This document shows positions 1 through 10,500 of a stretch of 37,401 bases of DNA, piece after piece. The translations under genes and the position numbers were made by a program. The notes under the pieces are model-generated. The model saw nothing but the letters and a program-made list of their open reading frames with translations. It was not told the DNA's origin and ran no database searches. Source of the DNA: Plakobranchus ocellatus (taxonomy: Eukaryota > Mollusca > Gastropoda > Plakobranchidae); contig BLXT01007728.1 in assembly GCA_019648995.1 (NCBI GenBank), positions 653,543 through 690,943 on the forward strand, read 5' to 3'. Numbering within the stretch: position 1 is the first letter of the stretch; each line of letters starts with the position of its first letter.

Positions 1-55
1 AAAAAGAAAAAACTAAGCTAGGTCTACTCACCAGTCACTGAAGAGTTATGAAAAC

Positions 56-135
56 CACTCTGTAACAATTAACGGCCCGTTAATTGATACATCGTCACTC
101 TGTAGCAATTAATACTACCTTTAAATTATTAAGAT
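56..135. repeat. Two copies of a 40-bp palindrome-bearing tandem repeat
   Basis: The unit at 56-95 is exactly 40 bp and starts CACTCTGTAACAATTAACGG. It contains a perfect 10-bp stem, CAATTAACGG and CCGTTAATTG, around a single C. The second unit at 96-135 starts the same way and then decays into TACTACC and AT-rich sequence. The same unit, with the same decayed last copy (GCAATTAAyACTACC), forms a longer array at 5151-5410, so both arrays come from one repeat family. Whether it is a satellite or part of a mobile element cannot be decided here. Confidence 0.8.
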
Positions 136-539
136 TTGGTAGCAAAAGGCGTTCATGTTAATTCCAAGTGTCAAAAAGTTCAATTATAATTAAAAAACAA
201 AATGCAACCGATTTTTCTCTTTGCTAAAATGCAGGTTCGCTGAACAACAATTCAAAAGTAAAATTTGTCTGGTTTAAGGATAGCATTTTCCCCCCGAACG
301 TTTATTGATTACCCCAAGTTGGTCTAAAATACTCTGAACAGGGGTATGGATATATGAGGTAAGCAGGTCTGAGTCAGCTATTTATAGTTTCAATACCACT
401 TGGGAATTGTAGTATTGGCAAATTCTACTATTCCAACACCTGTTGGGAACAGGCACAGCTTTTGCACAGAAGTCTTTCCCTTTCCTTTTTTTCATTTAAA
501 ATAAAATTAAATTTAGATCCAGGTTTAGATCTTTATGGT

Positions 540-2370
540 TCTAGATCTAGAAATCGATCGAAGGCCTAAGGTGTAATTTATACAGATCCAACTGCCCAGA
601 TCTTTCGAGGAAGTAATAATATTACATTATAATGTTATAGATCTAGATCTAAATGCCTTCGTGATAGAAATTAAAATAAATAAATAAAAAAACGCTTAAA
701 GTTACCTGAAAAATCAAGTGGTTTTTTTTTAATCTTTGCCTAACTCTTAGTCATAACTTTCTGCCTTGTTTTGATCACAGATCTGGCAGTCCCTGGTGTC
801 AGATGAACAAAGTAAGTTTGTAACAAAGATGAATGGGACAAATATTGAAAGAGGGGGTGTGACTGCATTACGTCTTCATAATAATCGAAACTTTTTTGAC
901 AGTAGCCTCCCATGGTAGATAACTCTCGTGTGCGGTAGATTCTAAACATTGGCGCTGGCGACTTCAGATTTTGAAGGTGCCTTGGAGCGTTGTCGCTTGT
1001 TCGACTGAGATTTGTTCTAGAATCTAGATCTACTTGAGGTTCACTTTTATTTTTTTTCTCTTTGTTTTATCAATTTAGCTGCTTAACGATGTTTTTCATT
1101 AACAGGAACGGCAAGATAAAAAATTTCTGACTGTACTCGAAGCGATTTCATTCAATAATGGAATGAAGTCAATGTTGTATCGTAGGTCTAGAATCTAGAT
1201 CTTGGTCTAGATCTAGATCTAGTTGCTGTGCTGACAAGTTGAAAGATTATTTTTTAAATTTTTAAATTGACAAAAAGGCACTGGTGGAGCACTACGGTCC
1301 CTACTTTGTCCACCTGACGAAATCTGCCATTTGGATTATTTGACGTCCGTGGGTGGGCAACAAATTTCATCAGTGTCTAGATCTATATGTAGATCTAGAT
1401 ATTAAATCTAGTTCTAAAATATTGCCTCTTCATTTCGTCTGTAAATCTAGTTGATGGTGTGAGAATAAATTTTTTTTCTAATATCCATAGAAATAGAGCC
1501 AGCCGTTTAAGAAACATTAAATCATAAAAAAAAAAAACATATAGGCTATCGAAGTAGTAGTAGTAGTTTGTACACCCATTGGCGTTAAATAATCGAAATG
1601 GCCGTTCACTTTAGGAAGTAAAACTGACAGGGACTGCAGTCCTCCACCAGTGCCGACAAAAATGCTTTGTTTCAAAGACAGAAACTATCTTTGGAAATTT
1701 TAGAAAATAATGAACTTTCAGTATTTTTGGATTATCATGTCAGTTGAGTTTATTGCCTTGTTGCACAATACTATTTTTAATTTTTTTTGCGACTTGAATA
1801 GTGACGCTAGCCACTACTAGCTGTTGCCCGGTCAAGGCTACTGAAGTGATTCTATTAGATCTATATAAAAAAATTCATATTGAATAGAAAAGTAACAGCT
1901 ATACAAATTAGATTTATTATTGCACCGATTGATTCGTCCTTTATGATTGCTTATAGACTCTAAAGTTTTTCCATAATGTATGATCAGATTTTAAAGTTTT
2001 GAGGTTAGATCTACGGTTGCTTGCTAGGCCGACTAGTTCCATTTTCGATAATACTGTTCAAACGGATCAAGTTAAGCAATAAAAAACTCACCCTACGCTC
2101 TACTTCATGTTTCTAAATCTACCCAAGGGTATCTCAGGTTGAAATGCAATAGACTCCGATTTTTTTTACAAAGCTGTTTTCGAAAAGATGAGCTAAATCG
2201 TTGACACGCCGGTCTAGTGTTTAGACAGAAAAATGCAGTAACGTCTTACTGGTCCAGAGCCCGGAAACCAGGTGATGGCCGGTAGTGACGTTTTGCGGCA
2301 ACAAGGCAATTACATCAATCTGCTCCATTTCAGCAATGACTTGAGTTATATATCTAGATCTAGATTATTT
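540..2370. repeat. Interspersed TCTAGATC/AGATCT-rich stretch
   Basis: Short blocks of alternating TCTAGA and AGATCT occur again and again, for example near 541-550, 640-652, 1190-1222, 1376-1402 and 2351-2365. Blocks of the same kind are scattered through the rest of the window (3596-3614, 11350, 19927, 31440, 32616, 36312 and 36754). They are self-complementary words, not one uninterrupted microsatellite. No gene was recognised in this stretch apart from a weak exon-like frame at 740-949 on the minus strand. Confidence 0.6.
1269..1662. mobile_element. hAT-like MITE with 8-bp target site duplication
   Basis: A 378-bp element (1277-1654) is bounded by 26-bp terminal inverted repeats, GGCACTGGTGGAG at the left (1277-1302) and its reverse complement at the right (1629-1654), with about three mismatches. 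It is flanked on both sides by the identical 8-bp direct repeat GACAAAAA (1269-1276 and 1655-1662). An 8-bp duplication is typical of hAT elements, though P and Merlin elements can also give 8 bp, so the superfamily is inferred. There is no coding capacity, so it would need a transposase from elsewhere. It includes a short (GTA)n run near 1555. Confidence 0.82.
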
Positions 2371-3040
2371 ATACACAGGGAGAATTTGAAGTGGAAAAAT
2401 ATAATTCTAAGGGTTTTCAGCACATACATGATAAAGAATTGACTGGGCACGTCCAGCAGGGGAGCCAAGTGCTTTAACATTTCCATTGGCGCAAGGTTGC
2501 TAAAATAGGTTCAAAAGCTAAAGGTTACAACAAAAGATTGAGGATAACACCTGCGTATCAGTCCTTTAGGTTATGTTGTAACTCTCCATTTGCATTTAAT
2601 ATTGGGGACTGCTCAGTCATACTTACTCATCTTAGTACTTTGTTTTCTGAAGGAGTACCCTAATTTGATGTCATTTGTGATGATCCTTCCTTACAATTAT
2701 ATTTGGGTGACAATGAGGCTTTCAAAAAGCTTGGCATCAATGTAGCTGCTTCCGTTTCCTTTGTTCGCTGTGACAGGCACTAAAAATATAGGGTGCCTGA
2801 GGTTAGTCAAGTCACATTCACTCATTCATCATTGCAAGAAAGATAGAAAGTTTTCTTCATCGGCAGTACAAGTCATATGCAGAATTCGAGGTCTCTACAG
2901 AATATATAGAGGACAACTATGTTGCCTTTTGTAAAAATCGAGACAGACAATCACTCTCAACTACTGTGCAAAGTTACATCCCCCTAATACTCTCTATGTT
3001 ACAGCACTGTTGTAAATAATGCGGCATTTTTGTGTGCAAG
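1663..3040. other. AT-rich non-coding stretch, no gene seen
   Basis: No frame here gives a recognisable protein and I see no splice-bounded exon. Short TCTAGATCT blocks occur near 2351. Part of 2430-3000 has a more even base composition and may be old repeat-derived sequence, but I cannot assign it. Confidence 0.5.
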
Positions 3041-3130
3041 TGTCGCAACATTAATGAGGGAGGAGAGGTTGATGACTGTATGAGAATGTCGCAACCTATT
3101 TAGAGGAGAAGTTGATGACTGTGTGAGGAA
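3041..3130. repeat. Two tandem copies of a ~45-bp unit
   Basis: Units at 3041-3086 and 3087-3130 both begin TGTCGCAAC and share GTTGATGACTGTrTGAG. A third partial start (TGTTGCAAG) follows at 3131. The array sits just left of the piggyBac-like element and is not part of it. Confidence 0.7.
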
Positions 3131-3158
3131 TGTTGCAAGAAAAGTGTTTTGTGGTATG

Positions 3159-4226
3159 TTAACCCTAAAAGTGTCATCGGCCGAAAATAGCCAGTTTGTG
3201 GTGTTTCGGCCGAAAATAGGGCCTTTTTTTTTACCGTTTGTGCCTGTCTTACTGAACTCAACCCACCTTATTTTACATAGAGCATTTCCAGCTTTCAGTA
3301 CAGAAGATTTCCATATCGAAAGTGAAACGAAGAGTGGTTTAATGAGCGTTTTGTTGGTCAGAAGAAAGTGTGAATCTATGAACTTTCAATCCACCGAAAA
3401 TCTGTCTTTGTGACTGTCATCCGGCCAAGCCAAGGAAGAGGCCCATCATGAGCCATAAATAAGAAAAATGCAAATCTCTTTGCAATATTTAGTCAAGACA
3501 GAGATAGTGAAGATTTATATATAAATCAAGACATTTTCTTGTCAGTGAGAGTAGTGGTAGTAGTAGTGACAGCAGTGATGAAGAGGATAGACCTAGACCT
3601 AGAACTAGATCTAGCAACCAGGAAGGTGTTGCTGGGTTTGGTTGGAGCAAAATTGAGTCCAGATTACCCCCAACAATAATTTTATACCACTATTTTATCT
3701 TTCAAATGCCCTAAGGCTAGTACATTAAAGAAAAGAAATAATGGGATTTGGTGTTTGAAATTTTTATTTACCTGTAGCCTATCTCCTCTTTTTGGTTGTT
3801 GCGTTTTGTGTTATACATACATTGAACATTGTTGATAAATAAAATTTACAAAAAAAAAAGTTTCTGATCGAAAACATACAAAACTATGGTTTCTTTTAAA
3901 GCAAATTGAATAAGCTACATTTTGATTACATATTAGAAAAAAAAATTTGACATATAGTTGTGAACATAGGTGTCAAAGTTCATATTTGGTATGAAAAAAA
4001 CATCATGCCCTTGAAGGTCAAGGTCAAGGCCACTTAAAAAACAATTTTTTACTTTAGTGAATAGCTGAAAAGAATTCCTCATTCAAAGTCCTGTCAGAAA
4101 ATGTATGGTTATAGGGGTCTAAACATACATTGTCTTGTGCTTTCAAGCATATTTCAAACATGTATGAAAAATCACTAAATTACCCCAACACCACAGGCTG
4201 TTTACATGGGACGCTTATAGGGTTAA
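3159..4226 (+). mobile_element. piggyBac-like element, internally deleted
   Basis: The element lies between TTAA at 3159-3162 and TTAA at 4223-4226, the target used by piggyBac transposons. The inner ends are inverted repeats: left CCCTAAAAGTGTC, and right (reverse complement) CCCTATAAGCGTC, 11 of 13 matching. The CCCTA start is also typical of piggyBac. Just inside the left end the subterminal word CGGCCGAAAATAG occurs twice (3178-3190 and 3207-3219). Inside, 3541-3714 reads as an acidic Ser/Asp/Glu-rich peptide (SDSSDEED) followed by basic residues, which resembles the N-terminal region of piggyBac transposases. It then stops at a TAA, and the catalytic domain is absent. A polyadenylation-like AATAAA followed by an A run is at 3838-3858. 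The length is about 1.06 kb, against roughly 2.5 kb for autonomous members. Confidence 0.8.
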
Positions 4227-5150
4227 GAGGCAAATACTGAGTGTTGTTGACAAAGCGTACAATGATCAACACATTCTTCTTTGCATGGGTACATTTTGTA
4301 ATTTCAGCTAAAGCTAGCACCAAATTTATCATTAACAGTTACAACAACAAATAAGACTTTAAAAAAAGTAATCAACAGATCTTTCATGGTTCAGCTTATA
4401 TATGACTTTGAAAAGTCACTTTTAAATATCCTTTTTTTTTTGTTGTGCATTGCAGCCTAAGATAAGGCATTTTATGTATGTTTTAATGTTTCGTGATGTG
4501 TGTTACCCCCCCAATGCTGTCTTATGTGTGTCTTTTAAGTTCTACTTAATACCCCTGTAGAATGATTTAAAAGTAACAAGGAAAATATCATTGCTAGTTA
4601 AATTCTTTATTTGTGTCTTAACTAACCTCTCTGTGTAATGAAAACCTTTTGACACAGGGCTCATTTAGAAAATGTTAGAAGTTTCCTTTTTAAAAACGCT
4701 CTTTAAGAGCAAAATACCTCTGCAATATGGACCAGATACCTATTAAGAAAAAAAAATATGGATCCATGTTTTTCCATTGAACCCCTTAATTATCCTGTTC
4801 TGTTGTTATTTAAATAAGCTTAAGTAGATCTATAAAGCTGTTTTATTTAAAACAAAACAATCCATTACATAATTCAAAGATTAAACAAAAAATGGCGCAA
4901 ATGCTTTACAGCGCTCAATCTTTAACACCACAAGCTGGGGTGCTCAATTTTATCATGCATGGAAAAAGTTACATACTTTTTTTTGTCATGAAGTTGTATT
5001 TGAATTTAAAGTCATGTGATCAGAAACCGCATTCATATAATTTTCTTACATAGGCCTGGTAACACAGAAGAGGCAGAGTCAATGAACACGTTGAAAAAAA
5101 AATAAATATTGGGCGTAACATATCACAAAAAAAAAAATGGCTATGTTCGT
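4227..5150. other. AT-rich non-coding stretch, no gene seen
   Basis: Homopolymer A and T runs dominate. I found no recognisable protein, RNA gene or paired terminal repeats. Confidence 0.5.
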
Positions 5151-5410
5151 CACTCTGTACTGTGTAGCAATCACCAGCCTGTTAAAATTGATACATTGTC
5201 ACTCTGTTAGTGTCTGTAGCAATTAACAGCCCCTTAATTGATAATCATCATTCTGTAACAATTAACAGGCCATTATTGATACATCATCACTCTGTAGCAA
5301 TTATTATTAACCGCATGTTGATTGATATATCATTAGTCTGTAACAATTACCGCCCATTAATTGATACATCATCACTCTGTAGCAATTAACACTACCATAT
5401 TATAAATCAT
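5151..5410. repeat. Tandem array of the 40-bp palindromic unit, six degenerate copies
   Basis: Units begin at 5151, 5200, 5249, 5288, 5334 and 5373. The core is CACTCTGTArCAATTAAC, then a GC-containing centre, then TTAATTGATACATCAT. Lengths run from 38 to 49 bp because of small insertions. Each unit keeps traces of the CAATTAAC/GTTAATTG hairpin seen clearly at 56-95, and the last unit decays into ACTACC as it does there. The array is about 1.4 kb upstream of the TMEM11 coding exon. Confidence 0.85.
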
Positions 5411-5732
5411 GTCAAGGATCTCGCAGGCCAAGTCCCATCACATGTACAGTACAGGATGACATAGTCTTTTTTGCACTAGATCCACAGGATCAATGAGGCA
5501 GGCCCTCTTCTCACCTACCCATTACTTGTAAATTTATCAATGTCAGCACCTTGTGCACAAACAATTCCATTTTATGCAAATATGCTGCAACCAAATAAAA
5601 TGTTGTATCAGTAAGATTCTTTATGGGCAATGGGAATATATAGCAGCCTGCAACAGGGTCTGTAGAGTGGAAGAAATGAGAGATTTATAAGAAATCCAAA
5701 TAGTGGGACTTGGGCTTTTGAGGTTTCCCCTG

Positions 5733-5898
5733 TATTTGAATTCTTGGGACTACTTACTTTAGGGAAACTCATGCTTTTAGATCTACTTCATCAGCTACCA
5801 ACAAAATGAAGAGGCCATAGCAATTAAGATTATTGTGTGATAGTAGCACAATTTACATTAGAACTTGGCTTACAACCTCTTTGTTTCGTCAGTAATTT
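5733..5898 (+). repeat. Dispersed repeat, copy 1
   Basis: This segment matches 36359-36552 in the same orientation. Shared landmarks in order are GCTTyTAGATsTACyTTCA, AGCTACCAAyAAA, TAGCACAATTTACATTA and CTTGGCyTACrACC. The family is not identified and there is no coding frame, so it is presumably a fragment of a mobile element. Confidence 0.65.
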
Positions 5899-6823
5899 GT
5901 AAATGAATGCAGAATAAAAATTACAATACTGGCATACTTGTACTCATACTCAACTGATGAAGTTAAATCTATAAGCATGGGTTCCCTTGAAGTAAGTAGT
6001 GCTGAATTCTGAGCCATATTGACTTGTCTGCTCAAGGTGCCCACATTTTTTCAAGGCCCTGCATGGACATGTTGCCATAACAACTGGGGTATCCATCGTT
6101 GATTGTGTGTTTGTAACGAAGTGTAATATTGCACGTTAAAAAGATGTGGATGAAAGGTTGCACATGATTTTGCTTACGCTGAACCTCATACCAGTCTCCC
6201 CACACAAACTGTAACATTTCATATCATAGCTTTTTTTTTTTTTTTAGTTCATTTTTTGATGTAATGCAAACATAACAAATTTTTTATTTCCCCATATTTT
6301 GTCTCCTTTTGTTTAAACTCTTTTCACATTTTCTGCTTTTGCCCTATTTTGTTTATTTTGAAGTTTGTAAAATTTTATGTATTTTTTATCATGTTCTCTT
6401 GTGCCATTGAAAATCCCAGATTTCAGTCAAATGTATATTTAAAAAAAACATGTTTACTATAGGCCTTTCTGTATTCAGCTGATTGATGCCGTTTCATTTC
6501 TCACATAGATCATGAAGGCTAACAGCAAACCTACTCATGGTTTAGTAAGAAATTAAGAACCAGACCTTTTTTTAATACAAGGCTGATAATGGTGAATATT
6601 TTATCACTCCGAAAAGCCAATTATGGATTAAATCCAATTCCAAAACATAACTTCTATAATTATAGGCACGCCGGGTAAACTTTTCTCAGTAATTGAATAC
6701 AAGAATGATGTAGGCTTTGTTGTATACTGGATTTAACCTAGAGATTTTCCTTACCTTCTGTCATGTTGTGGTAAAAGTTTTAAAATCTTTTTTTGTTTTT
6801 TTTTTTTGTGATATTTGTCCTAG
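5899..6823. other. Non-coding upstream flank or intron before the TMEM11 exon
   Basis: This is AT-rich sequence with T runs at 6231-6245 and 6801-6807. The right end, a pyrimidine-rich tract ending CCTAG at 6823, is a good splice acceptor, so at least the right part is probably intron. I searched for an upstream TMEM11 exon ending in the required phase (one leftover base) and found no convincing candidate. Confidence 0.5.
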
Positions 6824-7329
6824 AAATCCAAATGCCAAAGGACTTGGCCATCATCCGCGAGGTTTATGAGCATGAGTACTCTGCTGAGGAATTTGAAGTG
6901 GAGCTGGATAGAGCCCTAGAAACCCAAGCTGGCACTATTGTCGTAGAACCTGCTAGGTTAGGTGAAGATACAGCTCGGTGGATCACTTGTGGAAATTGCC
7001 TGCACAAGACAGCTGTGTTGTCTGGAGCAAGTTGTCTTATTTGTGCTGGAGTCTGGCCAGAAAAAGGCTGGCTATTTTTACCACTGGGTTTTACAAGTGC
7101 TGTGTGCGCTGGGGTATATGCAGTTTCATGGCAGTTTGACCCCTGTTGTAAATATCAGGTAGAGTATGATTTAATGAAGGTGCCTAAACTTCCCTTACAT
7201 TCACTCACCACCACCACACCTGTTGTTTTGGTGCGCAAAGATGATCTACGAAGGAAGGTGTTACAGAATGTTCTGGCTTTGACAGCAGCATCTGTTTGCT
7301 TCTACAAGATTTACAGATGGTATTTATGA
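6824..7329 (+). CDS. TMEM11: TMEM11, mitochondrial membrane protein, main coding exon (5' end probably missing)
   Basis: TMEM11 (PMI in flies) is a mitochondrial membrane protein that shapes cristae with the MICOS complex and is linked to BNIP3-type mitophagy. That function is known for the family and not shown here. The exon follows a polypyrimidine acceptor ending TAG at 6821-6823 and runs to TGA at 7327-7329. Counting from the first in-frame ATG in the exon (6832), it encodes 165 residues. Family landmarks are EPARLGEDTARWI (39-51), GNCLHKTAVL (54-63), a first hydrophobic segment about 57-75, a second about 80-98, SWQFDPCCKYQVEYD (99-113) and VVLVRKDD near 130-140. Human TMEM11 is 192 residues with a short first exon. 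The exon opens in the middle of a codon (xAA ATC CAA ATG) and the ATG at 6832 has a weak context, so an upstream exon probably supplies the real start. It is a single exon downstream, without introns. It converges with DHRS7B. Confidence 0.95.
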
Positions 7330-7533
7330 TCTTTCTTCAGAGATGAAAACATGGACTGGACAAGTGAACTTCTACTCTTTAAAATGAAGATTGTGAAATT
7401 ATAATGGACTTTTTATCTAACAAATCGTCTGCCTTCAGTGCTGTGTTTACTTTTAGCTTTAGTAACATTGGAGTGTGTTGTTGGTATTCATAATATGAAA
7501 AAGCAAATTATTCTGAAACCAAAGCTGTGAATG

Positions 7534-7539
7534 AATAAA
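7534..7539 (+). promoter_or_regulatory. Candidate TMEM11 polyadenylation signal
   Basis: AATAAA lies 205 bases after the TMEM11 stop. Others follow at about 7619, 9362 and 10067, so the mature 3' end cannot be fixed from sequence alone. Confidence 0.4.
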
Positions 7540-10500
7540 ACAACAGTGCATTCTAGGCACAATGACATTAAAGGAACATTTGATATAACGGCAATGCACA
7601 AGAATTCAAAAACAAAGAAATAAAACTGCCCTATTGTTGTCATAATTTCAAGACTGCTCTAAGTTTTCAAAATGTTATACACAGCTATTTAATTATAAGT
7701 AGCCATACTGTAATTAAACATTTTTTGGGGTGTGTATTTGTAGTTTTGAATTGAATGATGGTTGGGACAATCTGCAGGTAGGGATTTTATAGGAAAGAAC
7801 TTGCACTGAGAAGAGAACACCAAAGTATACTGTTGAGACCTCAAAAAAGTCTATATATAAGATAAGAGAAATGGTAGTGAAAACTTGTTGATATAAGAAC
7901 ATTTTTTTTAGGAGGAATATAAGAAAAGAATTATTACTTATTTGATGTAAATGTAAATCACTGTCAATATAGATAGATAGATGTAGTTTGGAAAAATGTT
8001 ATCATTTTTATCAGTAAAATGAAAATTATATAAAACTAAAAATTATTCCTGCATTATAAGATACCAGAAATTTATGATATATAAAAAAGATGATCTTCAG
8101 CTTTTGGCATAACAACATTTCTTGGATTATTACTGCATGTAATTTTTTTATTTTTTCATACTCATTAAATATTGTCATGACGTTTGATATTACATTTTGT
8201 ACTCTGATGATGGCTTAGTGCCAAAAATTTGTTTCATCTGATTATCAAGTGCCTTTCAATAATAAGATGGAGAGCAAATCAAGTTTATACTTTGTAACGA
8301 ATGAAAGCCAGTCAGGCACTTGATAGAAAGCTTGAGATTTAACGAAAAAGGATAAAAAGAATGGTTGATGCTAGAGTGTGCTTCTTTTTGATCTTTGCCC
8401 ATAGCTATAGAAATTTAAATCACAGCTAGATTCCCAAAACTTGTTCAACAGACTTAAAAGTGAAAATAATATTAACTTTTGTTCAGGGTTAATCCTGTGT
8501 ATGATATTAAGGCCTGAAATTCAACAAGACTTAATGCCACTGTCAGGCTTAACAATTGGTTTATCTGGGATTGTCACATAGTTTTCAATATTGCAATGAT
8601 CTAAGGAACCAATTTCTACTTACTCGTAATGCTTACCGTTTAAAATTCTTTCCCACTGGAGTAGAAATCTAATCCGCATTTGCTTCCTTTTTTTTTCTTT
8701 TTCTTTTTTTAAGTCATGTAGAGAATGGTAGTTGGGATACTTTTCAAAAGAATGCCTTTTTCAGGGGTGGGAGACCCTCTGTATTGACATGGAATTCCAT
8801 GTAGCAAAAAAAAAAAAAAAAAAGGTCATGACAAGAAAAGGAGGGGGGCATACTGCACTTTGCCGAGGCCTGGCAGGTTGTATAGTTCATATTTTCTGCT
8901 CCTAGTCCTACCCTTGCTTTTTTGTCTAGGCCTTTCCCACATTGCCAACTTCATGCAACATTTTCAGCTTGGTCATGATGAAGACTAGGGTGTATATGAT
9001 TGTGTCTCAGCACATTGAAATTGCACATAAAAGAGTGTCTTCATGGAATTGAAAGCACCCCTCAACTATTAGTACTACAGTGTGGCACAAAATTATTCAT
9101 ACGGGTTGTTACTTTGGTAAACTGTCATATCTGTAGACCCCTAGATGTCTAAATATTGGAAGAGAGTTATGTTTTGCTTTTGAATCGATAGATGTTTTTT
9201 AGGAATCAAGCTGGGGGAGAGTGGCATTAAAATTACTGTTAACCCATCTTCTTCAATCATCCAAGTATCTTTCCGTCCCTTAAACTTTTGTTTTCATGTG
9301 TTAAGTAAACCTTACTTCAACTTCCTTGTATACAGCAGGTTTCTCCTGAGATGAACTCTGATAATAAAGCTTGCTTAAAATAATCTCATTTTGGGGTTCA
9401 CTTTACCACTTATTTTAAATAGTTAAATGTACTTTGTATGCCTCAAGAAACCTCGCTTTTAAAAGTACTCTCAGGTTTATGATCTCAGGGGAATTTCTCT
9501 TTAAAGGATTCCACTTTTTTCTGTGCTGGCTTGTTGGCTATTTATTAGATGTAAATCTATAGACGGATATTTGTGAAATAATTATGTGATCATTACTACT
9601 ATGGAATCCAGTCCATGAAAACTGGGTTCAAGACTTGATTGTGAGCACATGAGAGGCAACACTAGTGAAGTAGCTGTATGGTAGGACACTTTAAAATACA
9701 CTCCATGGCTCCCAATAGTTGTTATTTTGTTCTTTCTTTTGGTATTTAATAATACATATCGTAAGAAAAATTAATGAGGGCTTCAATTTTTGCATTCTTT
9801 CCTCAACCTAAAATCCAGATATATCAGGTCAGAGTATAAAAAAACCATATAGCTCTCACATTTTATTTAAATCAACCATTTTGTTTAATATTGAACCCTG
9901 CATTTCGAATAAGTTGTGCAGGGTGTTTGGACTTTTTTGCTTTTTCGCTTTTGTAGACTGGTTCCAGTCTGTTACTAATATTACATTGTTCTTTTTTTTT
10001 GTTTTTGTTTTTAAATGTAACAACAATTGACATTATGACAAATTGTTCTGTTGCTGTTATCAAAAGCAATAAATGAATAAATGCAAAATTTTGTTACAAA
10101 AATTTGTCCTTTTCTTTAATAAGAGTAGGTATTCTTCCATTTTAAACTGGTCCATCAAGTTCAACAAGAGAGACTTCTTAGCCAAACCAAGTTCTTAAGT
10201 TCATTCACATATAATGTACTTTTTTTTATGTGTCAGGCATGGACCATTGCAGAAGAGGAAAATTTATTACAAAAAATGCCATGATTATTAACGATAAATA
10301 TACAATGTTAGCTCAAAATTTATGTCTTAATATTCTTAATTTTTAAAAAGAATGTTCATGTTCGTAAAACAGGCACTTCAAAGAAATTTGATGCCTGCTA
10401 TCAATGTGTAGCTGCAATGCCAAGCTATGCTTCCTTCAAAAAGTTAAATGCTCTGCATAACTTAGACATTAATTTTTTTTTTATGTCCTTTTCACTACTG

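Noticed and set aside
3123-3413. 96-codon plus-strand frame
   Set aside because: It starts outside and runs into the left end of the piggyBac-like element, crossing the TTAA boundary, so it cannot be a native gene, and it resembles no transposase.
5151-5410. CRISPR-like array
   Set aside because: The units are contiguous degenerate tandem repeats with no unique spacers, in a eukaryotic genome.
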